Assembly: GCA_963715575.1 (NCBI GenBank)
Contig: OY970250.1
Coordinates: 2,170,001 to 2,234,000, forward strand
Reading direction: 5' to 3'
Length of the DNA stretch: 64,000 bases
Source: AC-32 sp963715575
GTDB taxonomy: Bacteria > Actinomycetota > Thermoleophilia > Gaiellales > Gaiellaceae
Of this stretch, positions 9,039 through 18,409 are shown piece by piece (positions within the stretch are counted from its first letter, which is position 1; each line of letters opens with the position of its first letter). Both the position numbers and the translations under genes were made by a program. Under the pieces are notes generated by a model that was not told where the DNA came from, did no database searches, and was given only the letters and a program-made list of their open reading frames with translations.

Positions 9039-9611
9039 GTGGCGATGCTGTCGATGCTGACCAGGGCGATCGAGGCCCGTGATCCCCACACGCAGGGTCA
9101 CTCCGCGCGCGTGACTGCGCTCGCGGAAGAGGTCGCCCGCCGGCTCGGCTGGAGCGCGGAGCAGCTCGCGTCGCTGCGCATCGGCGGGCCGCTGCACGAC
9201 ATCGGCAAGCTCGCCGTCTCGGAAGCGGTGCTGCGCAAGGAGGGGCAGCTCGATCCCCACGAGCTCGACCAGATCCGGCAGCATCCCAAGATCGGCGCGA
9301 GGATCCTGCTGCGGATGGCCGCCCTGCGCGAGGCGATCCCGTACGTGCTCTACCACCACGAGCGCTGGGACGGGAAGGGCTACCCGTCGGGCAAGGCCGG
9401 CGAGGAGATCCCGGTCGAGGCGCGCGTGCTCGCCGTCGCCGACGCATTCGATGCGATGACGAGCGACCGGCCCTACCGGCAGGCGCTCTCACGCACCGAG
9501 GCGCTGGCCGAGGTCGAGCGTTGCGCCGGAACGCAGTTCGACCCGGAGATCGCGCGCGTCTTCCTGGAAGTGTTCGCCGGAGCCGAGCTACCGGTGGCCG
9601 CGGCCTCCTAG
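9039..9611 (+). CDS. HD-GYP domain phosphohydrolase
   Basis: 190 residues that are almost only the catalytic domain. HD motif GGPLHDIGKLAV at about 49-60 and the diagnostic HHERWDGKGYP at about 107-117 define the HD-GYP subfamily, which degrades cyclic di-GMP or related cyclic dinucleotides using a di-iron or tri-iron centre. No sensor or receiver domain is attached. GTG 9039 or the ATG codons at 9045 and 9054 could start it, and no clear ribosome site is seen. The stop overlaps the stop of the converging dehydrogenase gene. Confidence 0.88.
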   Translation: MAMLSMLTRAIEARDPHTQGHSARVTALAEEVARRLGWSAEQLASLRIGGPLHDIGKLAVSEAVLRKEGQLDPHELDQIRQHPKIGARILLRMAALREAIPYVLYHHERWDGKGYPSGKAGEEIPVEARVLAVADAFDAMTSDRPYRQALSRTEALAEVERCAGTQFDPEIARVFLEVFAGAELPVAAAS

Positions 9612-10675
9612 AGCGACGACCAGATCTCGAGCTTCTGCTTCGTCCTGCGGATCACCTCGTCGGTGAACTGGCTCGTGCCCGCGTGTCCGCCGAGGTCGGC
9701 GGTGCGCACGCCGTCGGCGACCGCTTCCAGGCACGCCTCGCGGATTGCGCGCGATGCCTCCTGGCCGTCGGGCGCATAGCCGAGCACCGCGGCGGCGGCG
9801 AGGATCATCGCCATCGGGTTCGCGACGTTCTTGCCCTGCAGCGAGGGCGCCGTGCCGTGCGCCGCCTCGGCGAGCACGACCGTGGGCTCGAAGTCGTCCC
9901 CGAAGCCGACGAGCAGCGACTCGGAGCCCGCAATCGAGCCGAACAGCGGCAGCACGAGGTCGGAGAGGATGTCGCCGTCGCGGTTCAGGGCAGGGATCAC
10001 GAGCGGGTCGCCGCTTGAGGCGATCAGCAGCGCGAAGGTCGCGTCGATCAGCTGCGGCTCGTACGGCACCTCGGGATGGCGGTCGGCCGCCTCGTCCATC
10101 TCCTCCTTCAGCATCCCCTCGTAGACCGGGCTGACCGTGTACTTCGGGCCGCCGAAGACCTTCGCGCCGGTGTCCTCGCCCAGGCGGAAGGCGAACTCCG
10201 CGACCGAGTGGCAGATGCGCCGCTCGATCCGCTCGGTGCGGAACGCGGCCTCGTCGTCCCCCTCGCCCTCGCGCCACTCGTTCGCGCCGTAGGCGTCGCC
10301 GACGGCCATGCGCACGACCGAGATCGGCGCGTGGACGCCGCCAAAGGGGACGATCCCCGGGATGCGCCGGCCGGTGCGGACGATCACGCGGCCGCCGATC
10401 TCCTCGCGCAGGATCCGGTTCGGCGAGCCGACGTCGTCCGCCGGCACGGGCGTGACGGTCGCGCCTTTCAGGCCGAGCCCGGCCTCGCGCACGGCCGCGG
10501 CCGCCTCGTGCACGACCGCGTTGCCGGTTGCGCGCCGCGACTCGAGCGAGAGGTCGTAGCGCGGCAGCTCGATCTCGAGGCCGATCACGTCGGGCGAGAG
10601 GACGCGCAGCGCCTTCTCCAGCAGTTCCTGCCCGGTCTGGTCGCCCTCGAGGACGACGATCGTCGTGCCCGCCAT
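9608..10675 (-). CDS. Isocitrate/isopropylmalate dehydrogenase family protein
   Basis: 355-residue beta-decarboxylating dehydrogenase. It carries the family signature NRDGDILSDLVLPLFGSIAGS-like segment (about residues 232-250), the substrate arginines in SPNRILREE and VRTGRRIPG, and the cofactor loop AHGTAPSLQGKNVANP. Ser and Asn ahead of the first Arg favour isocitrate over isopropylmalate, so an NAD-type isocitrate dehydrogenase is my best guess, but tartrate or homoisocitrate specificity cannot be excluded. ATG 10675 has a strong AAGGAGG ribosome site. Monocistronic by appearance. Confidence 0.82.
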   Translation of the reverse strand: MAGTTIVVLEGDQTGQELLEKALRVLSPDVIGLEIELPRYDLSLESRRATGNAVVHEAAAAVREAGLGLKGATVTPVPADDVGSPNRILREEIGGRVIVRTGRRIPGIVPFGGVHAPISVVRMAVGDAYGANEWREGEGDDEAAFRTERIERRICHSVAEFAFRLGEDTGAKVFGGPKYTVSPVYEGMLKEEMDEAADRHPEVPYEPQLIDATFALLIASSGDPLVIPALNRDGDILSDLVLPLFGSIAGSESLLVGFGDDFEPTVVLAEAAHGTAPSLQGKNVANPMAMILAAAAVLGYAPDGQEASRAIREACLEAVADGVRTADLGGHAGTSQFTDEVIRRTKQKLEIWSSL

Positions 10676-10780
10676 CAGCCTCCTTGGATTAGCACCGCCG
10701 CCGCGCGGCTACACCGCAGACTCTATGGCCACTGCTTCTCCCAGCAATGGACGCCCCACTCTCGCCCGCTATCACGCGGC

Positions 10781-10846
10781 GCCAGAGACCTCCCTCGCGC
10801 TTGCGCGGGCTACCAGCCCGCGCCGCGGTCGAGCGGGGCCTCTGGC
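10781..10846. repeat. Nested inverted repeat in the intergenic region before topoisomerase IB
   Basis: The 192-bp gap between the dehydrogenase and topoisomerase genes holds a long hairpin. The outer arms 10781-10790 and 10837-10846 match at 9 of 10 positions, and a perfect 9-bp inner stem GCGCGGGCT/AGCCCGCGC (10803-10811, 10815-10823) closes an ACC loop. There is no T-run, so an intrinsic terminator is unlikely. It may be a REP-like element or an RNA structure in the leader of the topoisomerase gene, whose ATG is 22 bp downstream. Confidence 0.5.
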
Positions 10847-10867
10847 TTGGTGCTAGCAACCGAGAGC

Positions 10868-11899
10868 ATGGGCACCCTCGCTGGAAGAAGCAGGCGCGGA
10901 GGATGGAGACGGCTCGGCACGCGGCGCTTCCGGTACGAGGACTCGCGCGGCGGCCCGATCACGGACGAGGAGGCGCTCGCGCGGATCGAGGCGCTGGCCA
11001 TCCCGCCGGCCTGGAAGGACGTCTGGATCTCGCCGCGCGCGGGCGCAAAGCTGCAGGCAACCGGCGTGGACAAGGCGGGGCGCCGGCAATACCTCTACCA
11101 TCCGGAATTTCGTGCGCGCCAGGAGCGGGCGAAATTCGACAAGCTCGTGCTCTTTGCGGAGCGGCTTCCCGAGCTGCGCAAGGCGATGGACAAGCATCTC
11201 GACCAGGAGCCGCTCAGCTTCGAATGGACGGCCGCGGTCGCGGTCCGGCTGATCAACGAAGGCTGGTTCCGCGTCGGCGGGGAGCGCTACGCAAAGACCT
11301 ACAAGACCTTCGGGATCACGACCCTGCGCAAAGGGCACGTCAAGGTGCGCGGCAGCAGGATCTCGTTTCGCTTCCGCGCCAAGCACCGCGTCCTCTGCCG
11401 GACCGTGCTCGCAGACGAGGAGCTCGCGGCCGCGATCAAGGAGCTGCGTGCCGTGCCGGGCGGGCGACGGCTCTTTCGCTACGAGTACAACGGCGAGCTC
11501 GTCAACCTCGGCGCCCGGCGCCTGAACGAGTACATCCGCGAGCACCTCGGCGAGGAGTTCACGGCGAAGGACTTCCGCACCTGGGGCGGGACGCTGCTCG
11601 CCGCGATCGAGCTGGCGGAGCGCGGGGAGGTGGAGACGGCGGCCGAGCAGAAGCGCGCGGTCGCCGCGGTGATGCGCTCGGTCGGCGAGCGGCTCGGGAA
11701 CACCGCCGCGGTTGCGCGCTCGTCCTACGTGAGCCCGGCAGTCGTCGAGCAGTATCTCGACGGGCGAACGATCGACGACTTTCGGCCGCGCCATTTGCGC
11801 GTCGTGCGCGCGCGGAATTCCGAGCTCGATCCCGAGGAGCAGGCGCTGCTCAGCCTGCTGCGCTCGTGGCGCATTCGCCGGGCGCGCGAAGCCGCTTGA
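10868..11899 (+). CDS. DNA topoisomerase IB
   Basis: 343-residue poxvirus/bacterial type IB topoisomerase that relaxes supercoils through a 3'-phosphotyrosyl intermediate. The N-terminal part has YEDSRGGPITDEEALARI and IPPAWKDVWI; the catalytic domain has RKGHVKVRG with the catalytic lysine region, KDFRTWGGTLLAA with the active arginine, and ARSSYVSPAVVEQYL with the nucleophilic tyrosine near the C-terminus. ATG 10868 fits the family start. It stands ahead of an Lsr2-like nucleoid protein gene, suggesting a small DNA-topology neighbourhood. Confidence 0.93.
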   Translation: MGTLAGRSRRGGWRRLGTRRFRYEDSRGGPITDEEALARIEALAIPPAWKDVWISPRAGAKLQATGVDKAGRRQYLYHPEFRARQERAKFDKLVLFAERLPELRKAMDKHLDQEPLSFEWTAAVAVRLINEGWFRVGGERYAKTYKTFGITTLRKGHVKVRGSRISFRFRAKHRVLCRTVLADEELAAAIKELRAVPGGRRLFRYEYNGELVNLGARRLNEYIREHLGEEFTAKDFRTWGGTLLAAIELAERGEVETAAEQKRAVAAVMRSVGERLGNTAAVARSSYVSPAVVEQYLDGRTIDDFRPRHLRVVRARNSELDPEEQALLSLLRSWRIRRAREAA

Positions 11900-11925
11900 G
11901 ATTGTCGGCGCGTGTTCGTTAGGCT
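11896..11925 (+). promoter_or_regulatory. Predicted promoter of the Lsr2-like gene
   Basis: TTGAGA (11896-11901), an 18-bp spacer and TAGGCT (11920-11925) resemble a principal-sigma promoter with the TAnnnT minus-10 typical of actinobacteria. It overlaps the stop of the topoisomerase gene and leaves a leader of about 27 bases containing a GGAGGG ribosome site before the TTG start at 11959. Confidence 0.5.
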
Positions 11926-11958
11926 GACCGAAATCCCGGCGAAAACGGAGGGTAACAA

Positions 11959-12153
11959 TTGGCACGCAAAACGATCCGCGTCAGCGACCAGTCCGGTAGC
12001 GAGATTCCGGAAGGTAAGGGCGCGACTGTGCGCATCACCTTTGCGGACGCGCGCAAGGGCGTTCGCGAGCTCGATCTCACCGACGCCGAGGCCGAACGGC
12101 TCGGCGGGCGAGCGGTCGCGCGACGCGGCCGCCGGCCGAAGTCGGCCTCGTAG
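11959..12153 (+). CDS. Half-length Lsr2-like nucleoid protein
   Basis: 64 residues. The order of features, VRITFADARKGVRELDLTDAEAERL then a basic tail, aligns by eye with the dimerisation domain of Lsr2 (VxFxLDGxxYEIDLT.xNAxxLR). Lsr2 is about 110 residues with a C-terminal DNA-binding domain ending in a helix; that domain is absent, and instead the protein ends RRGRRPKS, which resembles an AT-hook core. TTG 11959 is supported by GGAGGG 9 bases upstream. It probably binds DNA, either alone or by pairing with a full-length Lsr2 encoded elsewhere. Confidence 0.7.
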   Translation: MARKTIRVSDQSGSEIPEGKGATVRITFADARKGVRELDLTDAEAERLGGRAVARRGRRPKSAS

Positions 12154-12160
12154 AGCCTGA

Positions 12161-12180
12161 GGGGCGGGGAGACCCGCCCT
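12161..12180 (+). terminator. Intrinsic terminator after the Lsr2-like gene
   Basis: GGGGCGGG pairs with CCCGCCCT around a GAGA tetraloop, followed by TTCTTCATT. It lies 8 bases after the stop at 12153 and separates this gene from the helicase-nuclease operon. Confidence 0.8.
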
Positions 12181-12224
12181 TCTTCATTCCCGCGGCCTCG
12201 GAGTCGTCACGTCCCCAAACTAGG

Positions 12225-15149
12225 ATGGGCCGGGTGCCTTTGAGCCTGCTCGCAGGCCCTGCGAACGCGGGGAAAGTCGCGCTCCTGCTCGAGCGCTACC
12301 TCGGCGCGCTCGAGGCCGATCCGATCTTGATCGTGCCGAACCGGCCGGACGTCGACCGGGCCGAGCGCGAGCTGCTGACCCGCGCGGGCGCGCTCGTCGG
12401 CGGCTCGATCGGCACCTTCGACGACCTCTTCAAGCGCATCGCGCAGGGCAACGGCGCGCACCGGCCGGTGATCGGCCAGGCACAGCGCACGCTGTTGCTG
12501 CGGCGCGTGGTCGCCGGCGCCCAGGGCCGTTCCGCGCGCTTCGCCGGCTTCGCCGACTCGCTCGGCTCGACGGTCGCCGAGCTCGAGTCCGCGCTGCTCG
12601 AGCCGGGTGAGCTGGAAGGCGAGCTCGCCGAGCTCTACGGCGCCTACCGCGAGGAGCTCGACCGGCTCGGCCTCTGGGACCGCGAGCTCGAGCGCCGCCA
12701 CGCCGCCGAGCGCGCCGCCGGCAACCTCGGCGCGTGGGAGCCGCGCCCGGTGTTCGCCTACGGCTTCGAGGACCTGACCGGCGCGGAGTGGGCCCTGCTC
12801 GAGGCGCTCGCCGCGCGCGCGGAGGTGACGGTCTCGCTGCCGTACGAGCCCGGCCGCGACGCCTTCGCCTCGCTCACGCGCACGGCCGACGACCTCACGC
12901 GCCTGGCGGACGGTCGGATCGAGGAGCTGCCGCCGAGCAAGGAGGCGCGCTCGCCCGTGCTCGCCCACCTGGAGCGCGCGCTCTTCCGCGCCGAGGCGAC
13001 CCAAGGGCCCGAGCTGGACGGCTCGCTGCGCTTCCTCGAGGGCGCCGGCATCCGCGGCACGCTCGAGCTCGTCGCGAACGAGATCCTGGCGCTGCTCCGC
13101 GACGGCACCCCGGCGGACGAGATCGCGATCGTCTGCCCGACGATCGACCGCTGGCGCGCGCCGCTCGACACCGCCTTCAGCACCCTTGGTGTCCCGCACG
13201 CCCTTGAAGGGCGACTGCGGCTCGGCCAGACGCCGTTCGGGCAGGCGCTGCTCTCGCTGCTGCGCTACGCCTGGCTCGACGGGCGGCGGCGCGACCTGTT
13301 CGCGTTCCTGCGCTCGCCGTACTCGGGGCTCGCGCGCCACCACGTCGACTTCCTCGAAGGCCGGTTGCGTGGCCGCGGCGTGACCGAGCCGGAGCGGGTC
13401 GAGGAAGAGGTCGCGAAGCTGCGCGGCCAGCCGCTGCCGCGCCTCGACGCCGTCCGCAACGCGGCCGATCCGCTCGCCGCGGCCCTCGAGCTGGCGCGCG
13501 CGATGGTGAGCGCGGCCCACCGGCTCGACGCGCCGCCGACGCACGAGGCCGCGCGGCTCGACCTGCGCGCGCACGAGGCGGCCTCGAAGCTCGTCGCCGA
13601 GCTCGAAGGCTGGCGCGACCTCGGCGGCGAGGCGACACGGGAGGAGGTCGTCTCGCTGCTCGCCGACGCGTCCGTGCGGCTAGGCGGCGCGGGCGAGGCC
13701 GGCCGGGTTGCGGTGCTCGACCTGCTGCGTGCGCGCACCCGCCGCTTCGAGGTCGTCTTCGTGGTCGGCCTTGACGAGGGCCGCCTGCCGCGCCGCTCGC
13801 AGGGCTCGCCGTTCCTCGACGAGGAGCAGAAGGCCGAGCTCGAGCGCTCCTCGCGCACCGGCCGCCTGCTTCGCACCGACCCGGTCTCGCGTGACCGCTA
13901 CCTCTTCTACACGGCGTGCACGCGCCCGACGCGGCGGCTCTACCTCGTCCGCGAGTCCGCCAGCGACGACGGCGCGCCGCGCCAGCCGAGCCCGTTCTGG
14001 GACGAGACGCGCGGCCTGTTCGCGCCCGACGAGGTCGAGCGCTGGACGCGACGCCGGCCGCTCGCCGCGCTGACCTGGCCGCTCGAGGCCGCCCCGAGCG
14101 AGCGCGAGCGCCTGCGCGCACTGGCCTCGCTCGCGCCCGCCGACCGCACTGCGGCGAGATCGCTCGCGCGCGCGAACGGCTGGGAGCGGCGCCTCGACCG
14201 CGCGCTCATGGCCTTCGACCGGCCGACGCGCCTGACGCATCCGGCCGTGCTCGAGCAGCTGCGCGAGAAGTCGACCTTCGCGGTCACCGAGCTCGAGCGG
14301 TTCACGGCCTGCTCCTCGATGTGGTTCGTCGACCGGGTGCTGCAGCCGAAGAGCATCGACGTCGAGGTCGACGCTCGCCTGAAGGGGACGATCGTCCACC
14401 AGGCGCTGTTCACGTTCTTCAAGGGCCTGCCCAAGCGGACCGGCGCCGACCGCGTGCAGCCCGAGACGCTCGAGGACGCGCTCGTCTTCCTGCGCGAGTG
14501 CCTCGCCGACGCGCTCACCGCGCACCTGCGCTTCGACCTGCCCGAGCTGGAGCGCAACGAGCTCGAGCAGAGCCTCGCACGAGATCTCGAGAAGCTGATC
14601 CGCCGGGAGGCCGAGTCGGAGTCGCCGCTCGTGCCGAGCCGCTTCGAGGTCTCGTTCGGCTCCGAGCGCTCCGCGCCCGAGCTGCAGCGCGGGCTCGAGC
14701 TCGGCGGCTTCGCGGTCACCGGCAAGATCGACCGCATCGACCGCGACCCGTTCGGCGCACGCGGGATCGTCGTCGACTACAAGTCCGGCCGCGCGCCGAC
14801 GGCCCGTGAGATCGACCGCGAGCTGCACCTGCAGATCCCGCTCTACATGCTCGTCCTGCGCGACCTCGTCGGGATGGAGCCGCTCGGCGGCGTCTACCGC
14901 ACGCTGGCCGGCGACGCGCGCGCCCGGGGGCTGCTGCGCGAGGAGGCGCGCGAGGACGGCCTGCAGGGCTTCATGCAGAACGACTACGTGGACGAGGAGC
15001 AGTTCTGGGGCGGGATCGAGCGCGCGAAGGAGCACGCGCAGGGCGTCGTCGCGCGCATCCGCGAGGGCGACGTGCGGCACGACCCGCGCGGTGGCTCCTG
15101 CCCGACCTGGTGCGAGCTCTGGCCGATGTGCCGGGTGAGGCGCCCGTGA
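12225..15149 (+). CDS. AddB-like helicase/nuclease subunit with PD-(D/E)XK domain
   Basis: 974 residues. The N-terminus has a degenerate Walker A (LAGPANAGKVALL, no Ser/Thr after Lys), as in the inactive motor of AddB proteins. The middle has UvrD-like elements (VFVVGLDEGRLPRR). The C-terminal PD-(D/E)XK nuclease shows IDRIDRD and VVDYKSGRAP then QIPLYM. Four cysteines, one in ERFTACSSMW and three in CPTWCELWPMC, are placed like the Fe-S cluster of AddB. It should act with the next gene product in resecting double-strand breaks. The stop overlaps the next start. Confidence 0.85.
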   Translation: MGRVPLSLLAGPANAGKVALLLERYLGALEADPILIVPNRPDVDRAERELLTRAGALVGGSIGTFDDLFKRIAQGNGAHRPVIGQAQRTLLLRRVVAGAQGRSARFAGFADSLGSTVAELESALLEPGELEGELAELYGAYREELDRLGLWDRELERRHAAERAAGNLGAWEPRPVFAYGFEDLTGAEWALLEALAARAEVTVSLPYEPGRDAFASLTRTADDLTRLADGRIEELPPSKEARSPVLAHLERALFRAEATQGPELDGSLRFLEGAGIRGTLELVANEILALLRDGTPADEIAIVCPTIDRWRAPLDTAFSTLGVPHALEGRLRLGQTPFGQALLSLLRYAWLDGRRRDLFAFLRSPYSGLARHHVDFLEGRLRGRGVTEPERVEEEVAKLRGQPLPRLDAVRNAADPLAAALELARAMVSAAHRLDAPPTHEAARLDLRAHEAASKLVAELEGWRDLGGEATREEVVSLLADASVRLGGAGEAGRVAVLDLLRARTRRFEVVFVVGLDEGRLPRRSQGSPFLDEEQKAELERSSRTGRLLRTDPVSRDRYLFYTACTRPTRRLYLVRESASDDGAPRQPSPFWDETRGLFAPDEVERWTRRRPLAALTWPLEAAPSERERLRALASLAPADRTAARSLARANGWERRLDRALMAFDRPTRLTHPAVLEQLREKSTFAVTELERFTACSSMWFVDRVLQPKSIDVEVDARLKGTIVHQALFTFFKGLPKRTGADRVQPETLEDALVFLRECLADALTAHLRFDLPELERNELEQSLARDLEKLIRREAESESPLVPSRFEVSFGSERSAPELQRGLELGGFAVTGKIDRIDRDPFGARGIVVDYKSGRAPTAREIDRELHLQIPLYMLVLRDLVGMEPLGGVYRTLAGDARARGLLREEAREDGLQGFMQNDYVDEEQFWGGIERAKEHAQGVVARIREGDVRHDPRGGSCPTWCELWPMCRVRRP

Positions 15150-18100
15150 GCACCGTGGAGACGGCACCCAACCAGGAGCAGCTCCGCGCGATCGAGGAGC
15201 AGGGCGTCGCCTTCGTCTCGGCCGGCGCCGGGACCGGCAAGACGACGGTGATCGTCGAGCGCTTCTGCCGCGCGGTCTGCGAGCGCGGCGTGGACGTCGA
15301 CTCGATTCTCGTGATCACCTATACCGAGCGGGCGGCCGGCGAGCTGCGCGGCCGGATCCGCAAGCGGCTGCTGGAGCTCGGTCGGCACGACCTGGCCCGC
15401 GATCTCGATGCGGCCTGGATCTCGACCATCCACGGCTTCTGCCACCGGCTGCTGAAGGCGCACCCGTTCGCGGCCGGGATCGACCCGCGCTTCCGCGTGG
15501 TCGACGACAGCCAGGGGCGCGTGTTGCGCGGCGAAGCGTTCCGCGCGGCACTCGGGGAGTTCTGCGGCGACGACGCGGCGCGGCTGCGGCTGCTCGCGTC
15601 CTACGGCGGCCGCCGGCTGCGGCGGATGCTGACCGGCGTGCACGAGACGCTGCGCTCGTCGGGGCTCGAGCTGCGGATCGAGGTGTCCGTGCAGCCGCGG
15701 CTGGAGGAGCGGCTGGAGGAGCTGAGGGCGGCGGCCGCCGGCGACGACGCGGCTCTGCGCTACCTCGACTCCGCGCACGGGCCCGAGGAGCTGCTCGACC
15801 TCTCCGATCTCCGCTCGCCCGAGCTGGAGGAGCCGCGCCGTGCCGTCGAGCAGGCCGCGCTCGAGGCACTGGCCGCCCGCGACCGCGAGCAGCTGCAGGA
15901 GCTCCTGCTCGCCTACGACCGGGCCTACCGCGAGGCAAAGGACCGCGAGTCGGCGCTCGACTTCGAGGGCCTGCAGCTGCTCGCTCGGGAGCTGCTGCGC
16001 GACAACCCCGAGCTTCGCGAGCGCGAGAGCTGGCGCTTCCGCTCGATCATGGTCGACGAGTTCCAGGACACGAACCGGCTCCAGTGCGAGCTTGTGGACC
16101 TGCTCGCGCACGATGACGCCGAGGTGTTCTTCGTCGGCGACGAGTTCCAGTCGATCTACCGCTTCCGGCACGCGGACGTCGAGGTCTTCCGCGAGCGGCG
16201 CGAGCAGGTCGGGGGCGTGCTCGCGCTGACGCAGAACTACCGCTCGCGGCCCGAGGTGCTCGACGTGATCAACCACCTCTTCGCCGCCGACTTCGGCGAC
16301 ACGTTCCAGCCGCTCGAGGCCGCGGGCCGCTTCCCGGATCCGGCCTTCGGGCCCGCGGTCGAGCTGCTCGTGACCGACAAGGAGAGCTACGGCGAGACCG
16401 GCGTCCACTGGCGCAAGGCCGAGGCGCGGCACATCGCCTCGCGCGTGCGCGACGTCGTGGACTCCGGCGAGGCGACGCCGGGCGAGATCGTGCTGCTCTT
16501 CGCCGCCGGTACCGACGCGCGCATGTACGAGGAGGAGTTGCGCGCGCTCGGCCTGCCGACCTTCCGCGCGACCGGCCGCGACTACTACCACCAGCAGCAG
16601 GTCGTCGACCTCCTCAACTACCTGCGGCTGCTGCACAACCGCTACGACGACGAGGCGGTGCTCGGCGTGCTCGCCTCGCCGTTGGTGGGCGTCTCCAACG
16701 ACGCCCTCGTGCTGCTGCGGCGGGCGGCGCCGAAGCGGCCGCTGTTCGCAGGCCTGGAGAAGGGCGTGCCCGAGGGCGTGTCGGAGAAGGACGCGCGGCT
16801 CTTCCAGGCGTTCAAGCAGCGCTTCGACCGGCTTGCCGCGCAGGCGCCGTCGCTCTCGCTCGAGCGGCTCTGCGAGCGCATCGTCGCCGAGCACGATTAC
16901 GACCTCGCCGTGCTGGCCCAGTGGGACGGCCGCCGCCGCTACGCGAACCTGCGCAAGCTGGCGCGGATGGCCCGCTCCTACGAGGAGCTGCGCGGGCCCG
17001 ACGTGCAGGGCTTCGTCCGCTTCGTCGCCGAGCAGGACGCGGTCGGCGCCTCCGAGCTCGAGGCGGTTGCCGAGGAGGAGGGCACGGACGTGATCCGACT
17101 GCTGACGATCCACTCGGCCAAGGGGCTCGAGTTCAAGGTGGTCGTCGTCGCCGACGCCGGCCGCGACCGCGCGCGGCCCGACGCGGACGAGATCCTCTGC
17201 CTCCCGGACGGACGGCTCGGCTTCCGCGTCGCCGACCCCGAGACCGGCAAGCGGCTGACGACAGCCGAGTACGAGAGCGTCAAGGCGGCCGAGCAGGACG
17301 CGGAGGAGGCCGAGCGGCGGCGGCTGTACTACGTCGCCATGACGCGCGCGATCGACCGGCTGATCGTCTCCGGCGCGATCGGGGAGCGCGGAGCGGACGC
17401 GGGCACGCCGATCGGCTGGGTGCTCGATCGGCTCGAGGCGGGCGAGCTCGAGGACGCCGCCGCCGGCCCGCTCGAGATCGAGCGAGGCGGCGCGCGCGTG
17501 CTGGTGCGGCTCGACCGCTTCGCGCCCGAGCCGGAGGCCGCGCCGGTGCCTGAGGCAGAGCAGCTCGAGCTGTTCGCCGTCTCGGAGAACGGCGCCGCCG
17601 CCACGGAGGCGCCTGTGCTCGCGCCGCTGGCCGAGGCGCCCGCGCCACCGCTCCACCGCGTGCGACGGCTCTCCTACAGCGCGCTCTCGCTGTTCGAGCG
17701 CTGCTCGTACCGCTACTTCGCCGAGCGGGTCGTCGGCCTGCGCCCCGCCGACGCGGCCGGAACCGTGCCGGGCCAGACCGGGCTCGCGGCCACGGAGATC
17801 GGCGACGCCGTGCACGCGCTGCTGGAGCGCGTCGACCTGCGCGCGCCGGCCGTGCCCGAGGACCTCGCGGAGCTCGTCCGCGCCCGCTACCCGGCCGTGA
17901 CCGGCGAGGAGCTCGAGCGGATCCGCGCCTTCGTCGCCTCGTACTGCAAGTCGGAGCTGGGCGCCCGCATCGCCGCGCTCGAGGGCGCCACCGCCGAGCT
18001 GCCGTTCGCGTTCGAGCACGACGGCGTCCTGCTCCACGGCCGGATCGACGTCCTCCATCGTGCCGGACCGAAGGCGCTGGTGCTCGACTACAAGACCAAC

Positions 18101-18409
18101 TCGCTCGTCGAGGGTGAGCCGGAAGAGATCGTCGAGCACGACTACCGGCTGCAGCGCCTCGTCTACGCGCTCGCGTGCTTCCGGGCCGGGGCGGAGGAGG
18201 TCGAGGTCGTCTACCACTTCCTCGAGCGGCCCGACGCAGTCGTGACCGGCACCTACCGGGTCGACGACCTGCCGGCGCTCGAGGCGGAGCTGTCCGAGGC
18301 GATCGCGCGGATCCAGGCGAACGAGTTCCGGCCGACGCCCGACGAGTTCGTCTGCCGCGACTGTCCCGCGCTCGACCTCGTCTGCGCGGGCCCGAAGCTG
18401 TTCGGCTGA
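15146..18409 (+). CDS. AddA-like UvrD/Rep helicase-nuclease subunit
   Basis: 1087 residues, superfamily 1A helicase with Walker A AGAGTGKTT at about residues 25-33, Walker B VDEFQDTNR, the QNYRSRPEV motif, motif V/VI DVIRLLTIHSAKGLEF and RRRLYYVAMTRA, and a C-terminal PD-(D/E)XK nuclease (LVLDYKTNSL, then YRLQRLVYALA) ending with CRDCPALDLVC. Paired with the upstream subunit it matches AddAB (two nucleases, one active motor); AdnAB of mycobacteria is the alternative but there both motors are usually intact. I prefer GTG 15146, which overlaps the previous stop, to the in-frame GTG at 15110. Confidence 0.9.
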   Translation: MSTVETAPNQEQLRAIEEQGVAFVSAGAGTGKTTVIVERFCRAVCERGVDVDSILVITYTERAAGELRGRIRKRLLELGRHDLARDLDAAWISTIHGFCHRLLKAHPFAAGIDPRFRVVDDSQGRVLRGEAFRAALGEFCGDDAARLRLLASYGGRRLRRMLTGVHETLRSSGLELRIEVSVQPRLEERLEELRAAAAGDDAALRYLDSAHGPEELLDLSDLRSPELEEPRRAVEQAALEALAARDREQLQELLLAYDRAYREAKDRESALDFEGLQLLARELLRDNPELRERESWRFRSIMVDEFQDTNRLQCELVDLLAHDDAEVFFVGDEFQSIYRFRHADVEVFRERREQVGGVLALTQNYRSRPEVLDVINHLFAADFGDTFQPLEAAGRFPDPAFGPAVELLVTDKESYGETGVHWRKAEARHIASRVRDVVDSGEATPGEIVLLFAAGTDARMYEEELRALGLPTFRATGRDYYHQQQVVDLLNYLRLLHNRYDDEAVLGVLASPLVGVSNDALVLLRRAAPKRPLFAGLEKGVPEGVSEKDARLFQAFKQRFDRLAAQAPSLSLERLCERIVAEHDYDLAVLAQWDGRRRYANLRKLARMARSYEELRGPDVQGFVRFVAEQDAVGASELEAVAEEEGTDVIRLLTIHSAKGLEFKVVVVADAGRDRARPDADEILCLPDGRLGFRVADPETGKRLTTAEYESVKAAEQDAEEAERRRLYYVAMTRAIDRLIVSGAIGERGADAGTPIGWVLDRLEAGELEDAAAGPLEIERGGARVLVRLDRFAPEPEAAPVPEAEQLELFAVSENGAAATEAPVLAPLAEAPAPPLHRVRRLSYSALSLFERCSYRYFAERVVGLRPADAAGTVPGQTGLAATEIGDAVHALLERVDLRAPAVPEDLAELVRARYPAVTGEELERIRAFVASYCKSELGARIAALEGATAELPFAFEHDGVLLHGRIDVLHRAGPKALVLDYKTNSLVEGEPEEIVEHDYRLQRLVYALACFRAGAEEVEVVYHFLERPDAVVTGTYRVDDLPALEAELSEAIARIQANEFRPTPDEFVCRDCPALDLVCAGPKLFG

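Noticed and set aside
14984..18217. Minus-strand open frame of 1077 codons
   Set aside because: Shadow of the AddA-like helicase gene, which has all catalytic motifs in its own frame.
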